A stretch of DNA of 35,080 bases. It comes from Actinomycetales bacterium. GTDB lineage: Bacteria; Actinomycetota; Actinomycetes; Actinomycetales; Microbacteriaceae. The notes under the pieces are model-generated. The model saw nothing but the letters and a program-made list of their open reading frames with translations, did no database searches and had not been told where the DNA came from. A program made the translations under genes and the position numbers. Location: the NCBI GenBank assembly GCA_015654475.1, contig JAATGV010000007.1:1-35080 (forward strand), read 5' to 3'. Below are positions 1-7,325 of this stretch, piece by piece; the first letter of the stretch is position 1; the number at the start of each line of letters is the position of its first letter.

Positions 1-2
1 TC

Positions 3-1220
3 CGGCGCCTTCATCGGTGGCAGATAGTCAACGGGGGTCAGACAACGGCATCTCTTGCCCATTTCTTGCGAAGCGACAAGAGCAGAAATGTGGACGGCGT
101 CTCAATCCAGATGAAGCTTGTCACCGTCAGCGATTCGGACTCCGCCGACGTCGTGCAGTCAGTCGCGAAATACGCGAACAGTCAGAACAGGGTGAGTGCC
201 GCAGACCTTTTCTCGACCCACGAATTTCATGTGCGTTTGGAGCAAATTAGTCGCCGCCTCAAAGCACCGGCACAAGAAGGCAAGCAGTACCAGACGGGCT
301 GGTACTACGAACGTGCCCGAGGGCAATGGGAGAATGACCGGAATGCACGCGGCTCGGCAGGTGAGCAAGCGAAGTTCGAACTGGAGTACCCCAAATCCCA
401 GCGAATCACGAAGACTGATTGGGCGAAATACGACTACTGTTGGAATCAGCACCCCGACCTTGTGAGCAAGGGGGCGCAGTCTGTATTTGCCGACTATGCC
501 AACAAAGTCGATGCGCAGTGGGTGAAAGACGATGGCAAGGGAGCCGATGCTTATGGTGACGGATACTTCCGCACCAGTATCGGCAAAGCGATCATGTACG
601 CAACGCTTCGCAGTGAGGTGCTCAAACAGGACTGGTACAGAAACTCACCGGGCTACTTAGCAAATATCGTGGCCTACACCATCTCGCGCTTCTCTCTCCA
701 GGTCGGCGCCCAATTCGGCGGAGCCGAGTATGACTTCAGCCGTGTCTGGAAGCAGCAGGCGATCAGTAGCACGACGCTCGAAGCACTCGTCCAGATCGCC
801 CTGCTCGCGCAACAACACCTCACCGATCCAAAACGTCCACAAGCGAATGTCACACAATGGGCGAAGCAACAAGCCTGTTGGGAAGGGTTCAAAAGAGCTC
901 GCATCAAGCTCGACGAGGCTGTCGAAGGTGACCTAATCACCGCAGCGCAGGCTCATGCGCAAGCTGCCGATGATCGCAAGGAACGCTCAGTGGACACAGG
1001 GTTCGAAGGCGTCAAGCAAGTTCTCGACGTCAGCCCAGCTGTGTGGGAGAACATCTATCAATCCGCGTCGCAGCTACCGATTTCGCCAAAAGAGAAGAGT
1101 CTCGTGGAACTGTTCGGCTTGCGACAGGGGCGCGTCCCATCTGATCGGCAGGCCGCGGTGCTTTTGCGTTTACTAGATCGCATGGCAGCCAATGGAGTGA
1201 TCAGTAGCGACGCCTATTAA
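3..1220 (+). CDS. AIPR family (abortive infection phage resistance) protein, 5' truncated by the window edge
   Basis: The reading frame is open to the left edge, so the gene starts outside the window; a TTG at 66 is only an internal codon. The visible 405 residues carry AIPR hallmarks: IVNGGQTTASL at visible residues 8-18, NSQNRVSAADLFS at about 59-71 followed by a F-H-V-R-L-E-Q-I-S-R-R segment, and WYYERARGQW at about 100-109. AIPR proteins (PF10592 type) are usually 550-700 residues, so roughly the N-terminal third is missing. The family is linked to phage resistance; its biochemical activity is not settled. In actinomycetes AIPR genes often end operons that also encode a C5 cytosine methyltransferase, a MutL/HSP90-like ATPase, a Z1-domain ATPase and a PD-(D/E)XK protein, so those should be sought to the left. 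Base composition looks less GC-rich than the genes to the right, in keeping with transfer. No clear terminator follows the TAA stop. Confidence 0.9.
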   Translation, partial: RRLHRWQIVNGGQTTASLAHFLRSDKSRNVDGVSIQMKLVTVSDSDSADVVQSVAKYANSQNRVSAADLFSTHEFHVRLEQISRRLKAPAQEGKQYQTGWYYERARGQWENDRNARGSAGEQAKFELEYPKSQRITKTDWAKYDYCWNQHPDLVSKGAQSVFADYANKVDAQWVKDDGKGADAYGDGYFRTSIGKAIMYATLRSEVLKQDWYRNSPGYLANIVAYTISRFSLQVGAQFGGAEYDFSRVWKQQAISSTTLEALVQIALLAQQHLTDPKRPQANVTQWAKQQACWEGFKRARIKLDEAVEGDLITAAQAHAQAADDRKERSVDTGFEGVKQVLDVSPAVWENIYQSASQLPISPKEKSLVELFGLRQGRVPSDRQAAVLLRLLDRMAANGVISSDAY

Positions 1221-1425
1221 CAGACCGTTGCTTTCGTCGTTGTCGTTTCGTATCCTGCAGCACGGGTCGGGCCTCAGAAGGCTATCTCGCATTAGTCACT
1301 GATGGTGTTCATCCAGTCGACTACTAATCGCGGATATTCGGCCGAGTCTTCCTGTCGCTGAAAGGCCATATACCACCCACATTATTTATTAGGCTGACTC
1401 CCTGTCCTTGGCCTTCGCACCCGGC

Positions 1426-1659
1426 CTAGAGTCCAGGGAAAGCAGAGTCGATGGCTTGTTTCAGCAACATTGCGGCGGAGCGGTCGAACTGCAGAGTTTG
1501 ACTCACCTTTGGTTGGGATGCCCGGACATCTGATCCGAACGTGGATATCTGAAGCAGGGGCGAGTCTCCTGCGCGGACGATGCTCCAGCGGGCGTCGGTC
1601 TCTGTCGGGTGAGGTGAGCTGTTCGAACTTACCTGTGTGAAGCTCCGGATGCGGGCCAT
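1426..1659 (-). CDS. small conserved hypothetical protein (77 aa)
   Basis: I favour the ATG at 1657-1659, preceded by GCAGGA at a spacing of about 10 nt. The frame stays open further upstream to 1938, but that stretch is Arg/Ser/Pro-rich and looks non-coding. The product starts MARIRSFTQVSS, has a hydrophilic N-terminal third, then a compact patterned core with L-L-Q-I-S-T-F-G-S-D, S-Q-T-L-Q-F-D and a C-terminal A-F-P-G-L. This regular alternation reads as a real small beta/alpha fold, and I recall similar small actinobacterial proteins with Q-L-x-T-Y/F-G-S-D and S-Q-x-L-Q-L-D motifs; this is memory, not a search. It converges on the AIPR gene with 205 bp between their ends, inside the same putative element. 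No membrane segment or signal peptide. Function unknown; an accessory role in the defence element is a guess from position only. Confidence 0.55.
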   Translation of the reverse strand: MARIRSFTQVSSNSSPHPTETDARWSIVRAGDSPLLQISTFGSDVRASQPKVSQTLQFDRSAAMLLKQAIDSAFPGL

Positions 1660-2383
1660 ACCTGAATTATCCTGCAAACCGGGAGGTAGTGGAAATGAGT
1701 CTCGCGTCGTCGCTCCGCAAGCAGCCGTCGATGGGTGTGGCCGGAGGAGGTTGGAGTGCATGGGATTAGCCACTCCGTGGCACACGGAACTTGAGCGGGT
1801 GCGCTCTGTACAAAATGCAGCTCGCAGTTGACGGCCTGAATAAACAGGTCCGGAAACCGGTCGTTTCTCCTCCGGCTTCCGGCATCGTCTGCTTCCACGT
1901 TTGATGAGCCTTTCGCTGAAGACGAGGATACAATTCAATCGATCGCAATAGTGTGCGAATCGCGCCGGAGGTGCCTATGCCGATGCTTCGCGTATTGGTG
2001 TAGCGAGCGGGGCTCGCGACGAACGTTTCTTCGCTTCCAGCCTCTATGCGCGCCGCTGAGGACCTGGACGTCGGGTTCCCCGGTCGGCGTGCACTCGGCT
2101 CCTACTCTGGGGCAAGTTTCTCTTCGCCCATGAAACCACGGTATCGGTGAGGACGTCTGCGACCACAGTTGTCGCATGTTCACGGTTTGAGTGAGAAGAA
2201 GGTTGACGATTCGATGCCTCGTTGCGAAGCCCCGCAGGCGGCCGTGACCGGCATAGCCGCCGCGGTGGAGTGGACCAATCAGGTGACCAACGGTCTGCAA
2301 ACCCTGCAAAACCTGATGCGTGGAGCACACTCCTGAAATATAAAACCCCAGTTCAGTGGCGGTTAGTACAGAATTCCTGCCAC
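1660..2383. other. gene-poor stretch at the end of the integrated element
   Basis: No convincing gene. Several frames are open on both strands but are rich in Arg, Ser, Pro and Cys and overlap each other. The best candidate is a 40-codon frame from the ATG at 2214 to the TGA at 2334-2336, with a helical, Ala/Val/Gln/Leu-rich product ending M-R-G-A-H-S. Its purine-rich GAAGG lies about 11 nt upstream, too far for comfort. It may be the tail of a lost gene. Confidence 0.4.
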
Positions 2384-2426
2384 CTGGGGGTCAAGGGACC
2401 GCAAGTTCAAATCTTGCCAGCCCGAC
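2384..2426 (+). other. displaced 3' fragment of tRNA-Pro(GGG): attR-like element boundary
   Basis: The sequence reads as the 3' half of tRNA-Pro(GGG): anticodon loop CTGGGGG (2384-2390), 3' anticodon strand TCAAG (2391-2395), variable loop GGACC (2396-2400), T-stem GCAAG / loop TTCAAAT / stem CTTGC (2401-2417, all five pairs intact), 3' acceptor strand CAGCCCG (2418-2424) and A at 2425. The expected 5' half is absent: bases before 2384 do not form the matching CTTGA stem, D-arm or acceptor strand. Tyrosine-recombinase elements that enter tRNA genes restore the gene with their own copy and leave the original 3' end at the far side. This fragment followed by a terminator fits that displaced end, so the element lies to the left (with AIPR) and an intact tRNA-Pro is predicted further left. 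Confidence 0.75.
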
Positions 2427-2429
2427 TGA

Positions 2430-2470
2430 TGCAGTAACGGGAGGCCATTTTAGGGTCTCCCGTTACTGCA
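2430..2470 (+). terminator. 14-bp perfect hairpin after the tRNA-Pro fragment
   Basis: TGCAGTAACGGGAG (2430-2443) pairs perfectly with CTCCCGTTACTGCA (2457-2470) around a 13-nt T-rich loop. It begins 4 bp after the tRNA fragment, where a tRNA terminator would be. Its presence supports the idea that this is the original chromosomal flank of tRNA-Pro. There is no long T tract after the stem. Confidence 0.7.
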
Positions 2471-2582
2471 TGTAGGTGGTCTTGCAATGGGTCCCTGCAG
2501 AGTTCGAGCGATTGCTTTGCTATCGACGCGCTGGCGCGTCGTCGGGGCTGCAATCGCGATAGGCAGGGCGCAGCGCGACAAA

Positions 2583-2616
2583 AAGCCCTGGTGAGAGAAG
2601 TATTTCACCTGGGCTT
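2583..2616 (-). terminator. intrinsic terminator-like hairpin
   Basis: AAGCCCTGGTGA (2583-2594) pairs with TCACCTGGGCTT (2605-2616) with one central mismatch and a 10-nt loop. Read on the minus strand the stem is followed by a run of T (AAAAA at 2580-2584 on the plus strand), so it would terminate leftward transcription. The 14-mer AGCCCTGGTGAGAG is shared with the hairpin at 13230-13277. Confidence 0.5.
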
Positions 2617-2939
2617 CGCTTCCTTTTATGGCAATGTGGTCGCAAAAGCGACCGCAATCGGTAAGCGGTTTCAACCTGATGCGGGTGTGACAGGTCAAAG
2701 AAGAGTGAGTAGTTCGAACGAACCATGATCGGAGAACCGCAAACGGATAAAGACGGTCGAGGTCGCAGCCGAGACTGTTGACATCGAGCCTCCTGCCGCA
2801 CGCTAACGGTCACCTTCAAACGGATCCATAACCGAAGCAGACCCGTCGTGCATGGGGCGCCACGCTACTCCGATGACCTGCCCGCTCCCAGCATTGAATG
2901 GCTTCGTAACATGGCATTCGACGGCCGAATCAACTAAAA

Positions 2940-3270
2940 ATGCACCGCACCAGACCACACCCACCGTTGCCCTGCCCCCCCCCGGAGCGTAGACGACCCG
3001 AAGCACATGAGGTTTGGGAATGTTGCAGCGTGGCGATCCGCATGGGAGGCCCGCGGCTGGACGGTCAGCTCGGCACCGGTGGTCGGGGCGGTGGCCTGGT
3101 GGATGTCCTAAGCGGGCGGCACCGGGTTGGCCGGACACGTCGCCTACGTGGCTGCGGTCGACGGGATGTCGTTCACGATCGAGGAATACCACAACGCCGT
3201 GAACATGCACAGCGACAGCGTCTGCACTGTCAGCGCGTTGGCCGTGACCGTGTTTTTATATCCAGCCGGA
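2940..3270 (+). pseudogene. broken CHAP-domain peptidoglycan hydrolase fragment
   Basis: Frame 3001-3270 reads R-F-G-N-V-A-A-W-R-S-A-W, then A-R-G-W-T-V, P-V-V-G-A-V-A-W-W, a TAA stop at 3109-3111, then A-G-H-V-A-Y-V-A-A-V-D-G and F-T-I-E-E-Y-H-N. This is the order of motifs of a CHAP amidase/endopeptidase domain: GNa-x-W, P-x-x-GAVAW, the catalytic GHVAYV histidine, and the EEYN end. The stop within the domain breaks it. Upstream a run of nine C (2972-2980) precedes a poor match to the catalytic-Cys segment. Intact relatives are secreted cell-wall hydrolases of actinomycetes or phage/conjugation lysins. Whether this came from a mobile element or a chromosomal hydrolase cannot be told. The antisense frame at 2803-3210 is its shadow. 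Confidence 0.65.
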
Positions 3271-3312
3271 TAGACCTTCTTTTTCTCGTCGCGGTTGAAC
3301 TGACACGCTGTT

Positions 3313-3537
3313 TTACATCAGCGCCTGGGCATAGAGTGCAGGGTCCGTGTGGACCTTCTCAGAGATAATGAGGGTGCGGTCTGGGACCCAGTCAACATAG
3401 GGTTCTTTGATCGGCAACACGTAGATATCACGCAGCCCTCGGTCGTAGGCTGTCCGAAGCGCGTCGAGTTGTGTCCGCTCTGGAGGACTGCTTTTGCCGA
3501 AGTACAACCGCATAACCGACCCCGTTAGCGCTCCCAT
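3313..3537 (-). CDS. hypothetical protein fragment (74 aa)
   Basis: Not recognised. The product has a balanced composition: a basic N-terminus, a helix around L-D-A-L-R-T-A-Y-D-R-G, then I-Y-V-L-P-I-K-E-P and V-P-D-R-T-L-I-I-S-E-K, ending in A-L-Y-A-Q-A-L-M. The last part resembles the stretch before the HExxH helix in some ImmA/IrrE-like metallopeptidases, but the frame stops before any such helix, so this is only a suggestion. The frame upstream at 3567-3923 ends 30 nt before this start. The two could be pieces of one disrupted gene. Confidence 0.3.
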   Translation of the reverse strand: MGALTGSVMRLYFGKSSPPERTQLDALRTAYDRGLRDIYVLPIKEPYVDWVPDRTLIISEKVHTDPALYAQALM

Positions 3538-4673
3538 CCAATCGCTTTTCCGGGTGAGAAGCTGTTCTACTTGAAGGGGATAAGTGCGAACTCTTCGGGT
3601 GAGTTCAACCGCACCGGATACATCGTTCCGCCGGGTATCCCAAGACTTTTGCCAAATGTGGTCATCGGTGAGAGATGGAAGGGATGTTCGAATAGAGCTG
3701 GGGACGGGCGCGGGGGGTTGCGATAACGTTGCCGGGCCGTTGACCTTGCTACAAGGTCAGGATATACGTGACGCCAGAACAGCAAGTCAAGGAAAACGGG
3801 ATTGAGTAGCTCGATTCGCATTGTCTTGGTTGTATCTGTGGTCTTTTTCCTTGTCTCAAGCTCCACATCACAGCCATTGTCCGCGACAGCCATTGTCCGC
3901 GCCCATCCTGATTCATCATCCAACTATGGTCACCAAGAAACTGGGCTCGGCCTTGCGGCACATGTCCCGCCCCACCAGAGGATCGCGTGCGAGCCGGTGG
4001 CAATATCTCCATAGCCGTGAGCGAAACCGCTTATATTCCGGTAATGCTGCGCAGCCCAAGTGGAACTCGCATTGAGACCGCTGAAGTTCTCGACCACAGA
4101 CGCTGGCCAATAGGTGTAGACATTTACTCTCCAGACATGACTGATAGTCGTAACCCCATAGGTGCTGTAACCGAGGGACCTGGCTGCGCGTCACTGATCT
4201 CGATGTGAGCACCATCCAGATATGGTCCACGCGATCTTTATCCTCCTAGGGCTGCCTAGGCACTCTGTACCCATTCACTCACCTCACTTGGCGCGCCATC
4301 GAGCTGATCCTTTCGAGATGGCTGCCAACCCGCATCTGGTGAGGAATGAACGACAGATGTGGCACAGTCGCTTTTGTCGGGCGAGGCGGTTTGCCGATCA
4401 TCGATGCGGTGGACCACATGAGGACCGCAGCTGACCCCGGAAAGAAGTGCTTCGGTCAGTCAGAACGAGGCCTCGGAGGTCCCGAATCGGCTCCAGCGGT
4501 TCCTTCCGGGGCTGCAGACAAGAGGATCGAAAGGCGACCAGGAACCTAGTCGCATCCTCTCCGGCCAAATATCACTGATCTGACTCCGCTCAAGGAACTG
4601 GGCTCAAGGAACTGGGCGCGAAGCCCTCCGGGCGTCGTGATGCTCTCGATGCCACGCGCGATAGCGTTGTGGC

Positions 4674-5264
4674 ATGTCGAATGTAGAGTTCTGGCCTGCC
4701 AGTCCTGAGCGATATGACGATGTCCAGCACGCGCTCACTGGCGGGGGTGAGGGCGGTAGCTGCCGATGCCAGTGGTGGATGCTTACGAGCACCCAGTGGA
4801 AAGGTGCCAATGCCGCTGATCGTGAGCAGTTGCTTCATGAAGAGATCGAGCGGGGTCCAGCCCCGGCATTGATTGCATATGTCGATGGTGAACCGGCGGG
4901 ATGGGTGCGGGTAGGCCCGCGCATCGGTCAGCCGCGCATCGTGCGTACACGGGCCTATGCCGCGGCATCCCTCGAAGCTATGGATGATCCGTCGGTGTGG
5001 GCAGTTTCGTGCTTCGTCGTGCGTCGGGAACACCGCCGCACCGGTCTGGCCGCTCAATTGCTGGATGCCGCAGTTGCGCACGCACGGGCGAGTGGAGCGC
5101 GTGTTATCGAGGCATACCCCATGGATCCAGCGGCCAAGAAGCTCTACGCGAACAACCTCTTCACCGGCACACTCTCGATGTTCCTGAATGCGGGCTTTTC
5201 TGAGGTGGGTCGCCCGAAGCCTTACCAGGCGATCGTGGTGTTGCCCCTTACACGCGGCATCTGA
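4674..5264 (+). CDS. GNAT family N-acetyltransferase (196 aa)
   Basis: Predicted to move an acetyl group from acetyl-CoA to an amine; the substrate is unknown. The N-terminus holds C-R-C-Q-W-W (about residues 30-35), typical of the small-molecule GNATs that begin with a Cys/Trp-rich strand. Motif A is visible at about 114-129: C-F-V-V-R-R-E-H-R-R-T-G-L-A-A, the R-x-x-G-x-G/A pyrophosphate loop for acetyl-CoA. It is followed by the long helix L-L-D-A-A-V-A-H-A and a C-terminal G-T-L-S-M-F-L-N-A-G-F motif B region. Length is usual for the family. A TAGCGT box ends 6 nt before the ATG, which suggests a leaderless mRNA; there is no Shine-Dalgarno. It stands alone between the decayed region and a convergent TetR gene. 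Confidence 0.88.
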   Translation: MSNVEFWPASPERYDDVQHALTGGGEGGSCRCQWWMLTSTQWKGANAADREQLLHEEIERGPAPALIAYVDGEPAGWVRVGPRIGQPRIVRTRAYAAASLEAMDDPSVWAVSCFVVRREHRRTGLAAQLLDAAVAHARASGARVIEAYPMDPAAKKLYANNLFTGTLSMFLNAGFSEVGRPKPYQAIVVLPLTRGI

Positions 5265-5472
5265 CCCAACTGTGAGGGCGACGGTGGGACTTCGGGAAAT
5301 CGGATCCGGTAGCCGCGCGGAGGGCTCGGTGAGATTCTGGTCTTTCGGGTGACAATACGACCTGTTTCAGATACAGAGTGAACGTCTTCTGAGGGTCGGC
5401 CATGTCATCAACCTGATGACCGGCGAAGCCGCCGCCGAACGGACCCCCGCCCGGAGCGCCCGACCGCTGTAA

Positions 5473-5540
5473 GCATCAGGTCGACCAGAGCATCAGGTCG
5501 ACCAGAGGATCAGGACGACCAGAGGATCAGGACGATCCGG
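5473..5540. repeat. four tandem 17-bp repeats
   Basis: Four consecutive 17-bp units: GCATCAGGTCGACCAGA twice (5473-5489, 5490-5506), GGATCAGGACGACCAGA (5507-5523) and a diverged fourth (5524-5540). The first two are identical. The array runs over the stop codon of the minus-strand TetR gene, so its last coding codons lie in the fourth unit. The period is not a multiple of three. No spacers, so not a CRISPR. Confidence 0.85.
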
Positions 5541-6111
5541 GCAGTGGTGCAGCGTCGATGCGACTCAACCCGTCGAAGATCAAGGCGACATATCGGGCGC
5601 TTGCGCCAGCGCGATGTTTCGGAAGCGCCAGCCCGGCGAACATGACGGTGGTGATGCCATCGATGTCCTCACGGACGATATCGGACCGCAGTTCTCCGGC
5701 TGCCTGTGCCGCCTCCATCATGACGGTGAGATCTTCGCGGTAGCGCACAAGGAACTCGTTCACCAGGTCGGGGAGTGTCACCTGGACGCGCTCTGGACTG
5801 TTTGTGGCACGGATCAACTCATCGGTGACCTCGCGCAGGCCGTGCATGGGATCGGGATCTTGGAGAGCGTGTGCGATGGTAGGGCCGATCCGATCGCAAA
5901 TAATCACCGCAATCGCTCGACTGTGCAGAGCAGCCTTGGTTGCGAACCGGCGGTAGACGGTGGTCGACCCCACTCCCGCCTCGCGAGCGACATCTCGAAT
6001 TGAGGGGATACCGCCGTTCAGCGTGATCATTCGCGCGGCAGCTGCCACGATGATGGCATCGTTCTCTGCCGCATCAGCGCGGCGCGATACGGTACTGGGC
6101 TCGATCGTCAT
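5527..6111 (-). CDS. TetR/AcrR family transcriptional regulator (194 aa)
   Basis: An N-terminal TetR DNA-binding domain is clear: A-A-A-R-M-I-T-L-N-G-G, then S-I-R-D-V-A-R-E-A-G-V-G-S-T-T-V-Y-R-R-F at about residues 37-56, then K-A-A-L. The C-terminal ~120 residues form the variable ligand and dimer domain, rich in helices and with no recognised ligand motif. I choose the ATG at 6109-6111 because GGGAG lies 7 nt upstream; an ATG at 6156 is possible but has no ribosome site. It is divergent from the 7-TM protein at 6328, and two GGTA-N5-TACC palindromes lie between them, so it probably represses that gene and itself. Tandem 17-bp repeats overlap its 3' end. Confidence 0.88.
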   Translation of the reverse strand: MTIEPSTVSRRADAAENDAIIVAAAARMITLNGGIPSIRDVAREAGVGSTTVYRRFATKAALHSRAIAVIICDRIGPTIAHALQDPDPMHGLREVTDELIRATNSPERVQVTLPDLVNEFLVRYREDLTVMMEAAQAAGELRSDIVREDIDGITTVMFAGLALPKHRAGASARYVALIFDGLSRIDAAPLPGSS

Positions 6112-6215
6112 CACATCTCTCCCGTCGTTGACCCCGCGCGGCCGGGTATCACGCATCGTAGTTCAGCCCGACGGGTGCTCGGTCGTAGCGCCATTATCGC
6201 GCATCACTCGTAAAT

Positions 6216-6250
6216 GGTACAAAGTACCTCATAAAGTGGTAATCTGTACC
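6216..6250. promoter_or_regulatory. paired palindromic operators GGTA-N5-TACC
   Basis: GGTACAAAGTACC (6216-6228) and GGTAATCTGTACC (6238-6250) share the pattern GGTA-N5-TACC, with centres 22 bp apart, about two helical turns. They lie in the divergent space between the TetR gene and the membrane protein gene. Such spacing suits two TetR dimers on one face of the helix. The TAATCT at 6240-6245 could double as a -10 box for the rightward gene. Confidence 0.6.
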
Positions 6251-6327
6251 AGTAGAACATCTGTGATCACGGCGCCGTCATACAACCGCTCTACACCCCA
6301 ATCTCTTGGCGCTCATGAAGGTGCGAA

Positions 6328-7101
6328 ATGACCAGTTACGATGCCGACGGGATCATTGCTAAGTTTATTAATGACCCCGCCACTATGCTCCCCTTGATGG
6401 CGTTAGCCATGGGGTTCGGCTTTATCCAATACATCTACTGCGCGGTAATCACTCGCCGTGACCGGATTTCCCCCTTTCCTGTATACATGCATACGTACTA
6501 TCTCGCGCACGACCTCATGTTCGTGCTGTTGTTTCAACGGTGGTTTGTCGAGTATGACTCCTGGGCATTTCGTGTCATGTGGGTGGGCTTCCTCATATTC
6601 AACGTCTTTGAGGTCTACTCGCTGGCGCAGGCGGTCAAGTACGAGCGCGAGCGCGACTTCGGCCGCTGGTTTAGCAAAGGCGTGACCGTGCGCCAGGCCA
6701 CCATCGCGGTCAGCGTGATGTCAGCGGTCGCCTTCGTGTTCCTCGGAACCGCACGATCGTTCCTCGACGACAAGCTGATGTTCTGCGTGTTCATCACGAC
6801 GAACGTCATGATGGCTATCGGCCCTGCACTGTACACATTCCAGCGCAAGGATCGCGTTCGCGGATCCATCGGTCTAGCGTTCTTCATCGTGCTCGGCACC
6901 ATCGCGACGTTCCTGCCCCAGGGCCTGGGCATGTATACCACCGGTGATCCCGATTACTTCAATCGTCCATGGTTCTTCGTGCTCGGCGCGACCTGCCTCA
7001 TCATCGCTGTGTGGCATCTCGTTACGGTGCGTCGGCTCCCGCTGCGATCACCATCACCCGGCATGGCCGAGGCTACAGGGATGGCTGCTGCCGCGGCGTA
7101 A
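6328..7101 (+). CDS. seven-transmembrane protein of unknown function (257 aa)
   Basis: GAAGGTG sits just upstream of the ATG. About seven hydrophobic segments are visible, near residues 14-36, 54-70, 78-100, 122-140, 147-168, 178-196 and 215-235, with a short Ala-rich tail. Charged or polar loops include H-T-Y-Y-L-A-H-D and K-Y-E-R-E-R-D-F-G-R-W-F. The conserved-looking acidic and aromatic residues inside membrane segments (A-H-D, N-V-F-E) recall small integral-membrane enzymes such as the seven-helix terpene-cyclase-like proteins, but the match is too loose to assign. No transporter motif was seen. Its divergent TetR partner with two operators suggests that it is induced by a small molecule. 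A strong hairpin follows at 7269-7312. Confidence 0.8.
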   Translation: MTSYDADGIIAKFINDPATMLPLMALAMGFGFIQYIYCAVITRRDRISPFPVYMHTYYLAHDLMFVLLFQRWFVEYDSWAFRVMWVGFLIFNVFEVYSLAQAVKYERERDFGRWFSKGVTVRQATIAVSVMSAVAFVFLGTARSFLDDKLMFCVFITTNVMMAIGPALYTFQRKDRVRGSIGLAFFIVLGTIATFLPQGLGMYTTGDPDYFNRPWFFVLGATCLIIAVWHLVTVRRLPLRSPSPGMAEATGMAAAAA

Positions 7102-7268
7102 GCTTCGCTACCCCGCCCCTATGTCGTGTTCGGCGTGGCGGGATACTGCCGGCGATGTTGCCGCCGTGATGGCGTTCCCCTCGGGTCCCGACTTCGACCA
7201 CATTGCCGGGCAATCGATCCTGGTTGGCCGGGGAATGCACTTCAACTGAGGCGGAATGCCGAAATGGG

Positions 7269-7312
7269 GAAGCGGGGCTGCCGAAGATTGTGTCCTTCCG
7301 CAGCCCCGCTTC
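7269..7312. terminator. bidirectional terminator hairpin
   Basis: GAAGCGGGGCTGC (7269-7281) pairs perfectly with GCAGCCCCGCTTC (7300-7312). After one mismatch, four more pairs (GAAG with CTTC) extend the stem. It lies between the convergent genes ending at 7101 and 7326 and would serve both; T-rich tracts are short. Confidence 0.7.
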
Positions 7313-7325
7313 GACAAATGACGGC

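Larger units (their letters stand above)
2471..4660. other. decayed intergenic region with gene remnants
   Basis: About 2.2 kb without an intact recognisable gene. It holds a hairpin at 2583-2616, a broken CHAP-domain gene (about 2940-3270) and two minus-strand open frames (3313-3537 and 3567-3923) separated by a stop and about 30 nt. Between 3990 and 4660 I see only short overlapping frames on both strands. A 15-bp direct repeat (CTCAAGGAACTGGGC) lies near 4588-4617. The density of broken frames next to an element boundary suggests a hot spot for insertion and decay. Confidence 0.6.

Noticed and set aside
1951-2330. Overlapping frames of 60-131 codons on both strands
   Set aside because: Arg/Ser/Cys-rich products, no ribosome sites and no motifs; probably non-coding.
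2384-2426. Complete tRNA-Pro gene
   Set aside because: The acceptor, D-arm and 5' anticodon strands are missing upstream; only the 3' part is present.
5473-5540. CRISPR-like repeats
   Set aside because: Units are directly adjacent with no spacers and only four copies.
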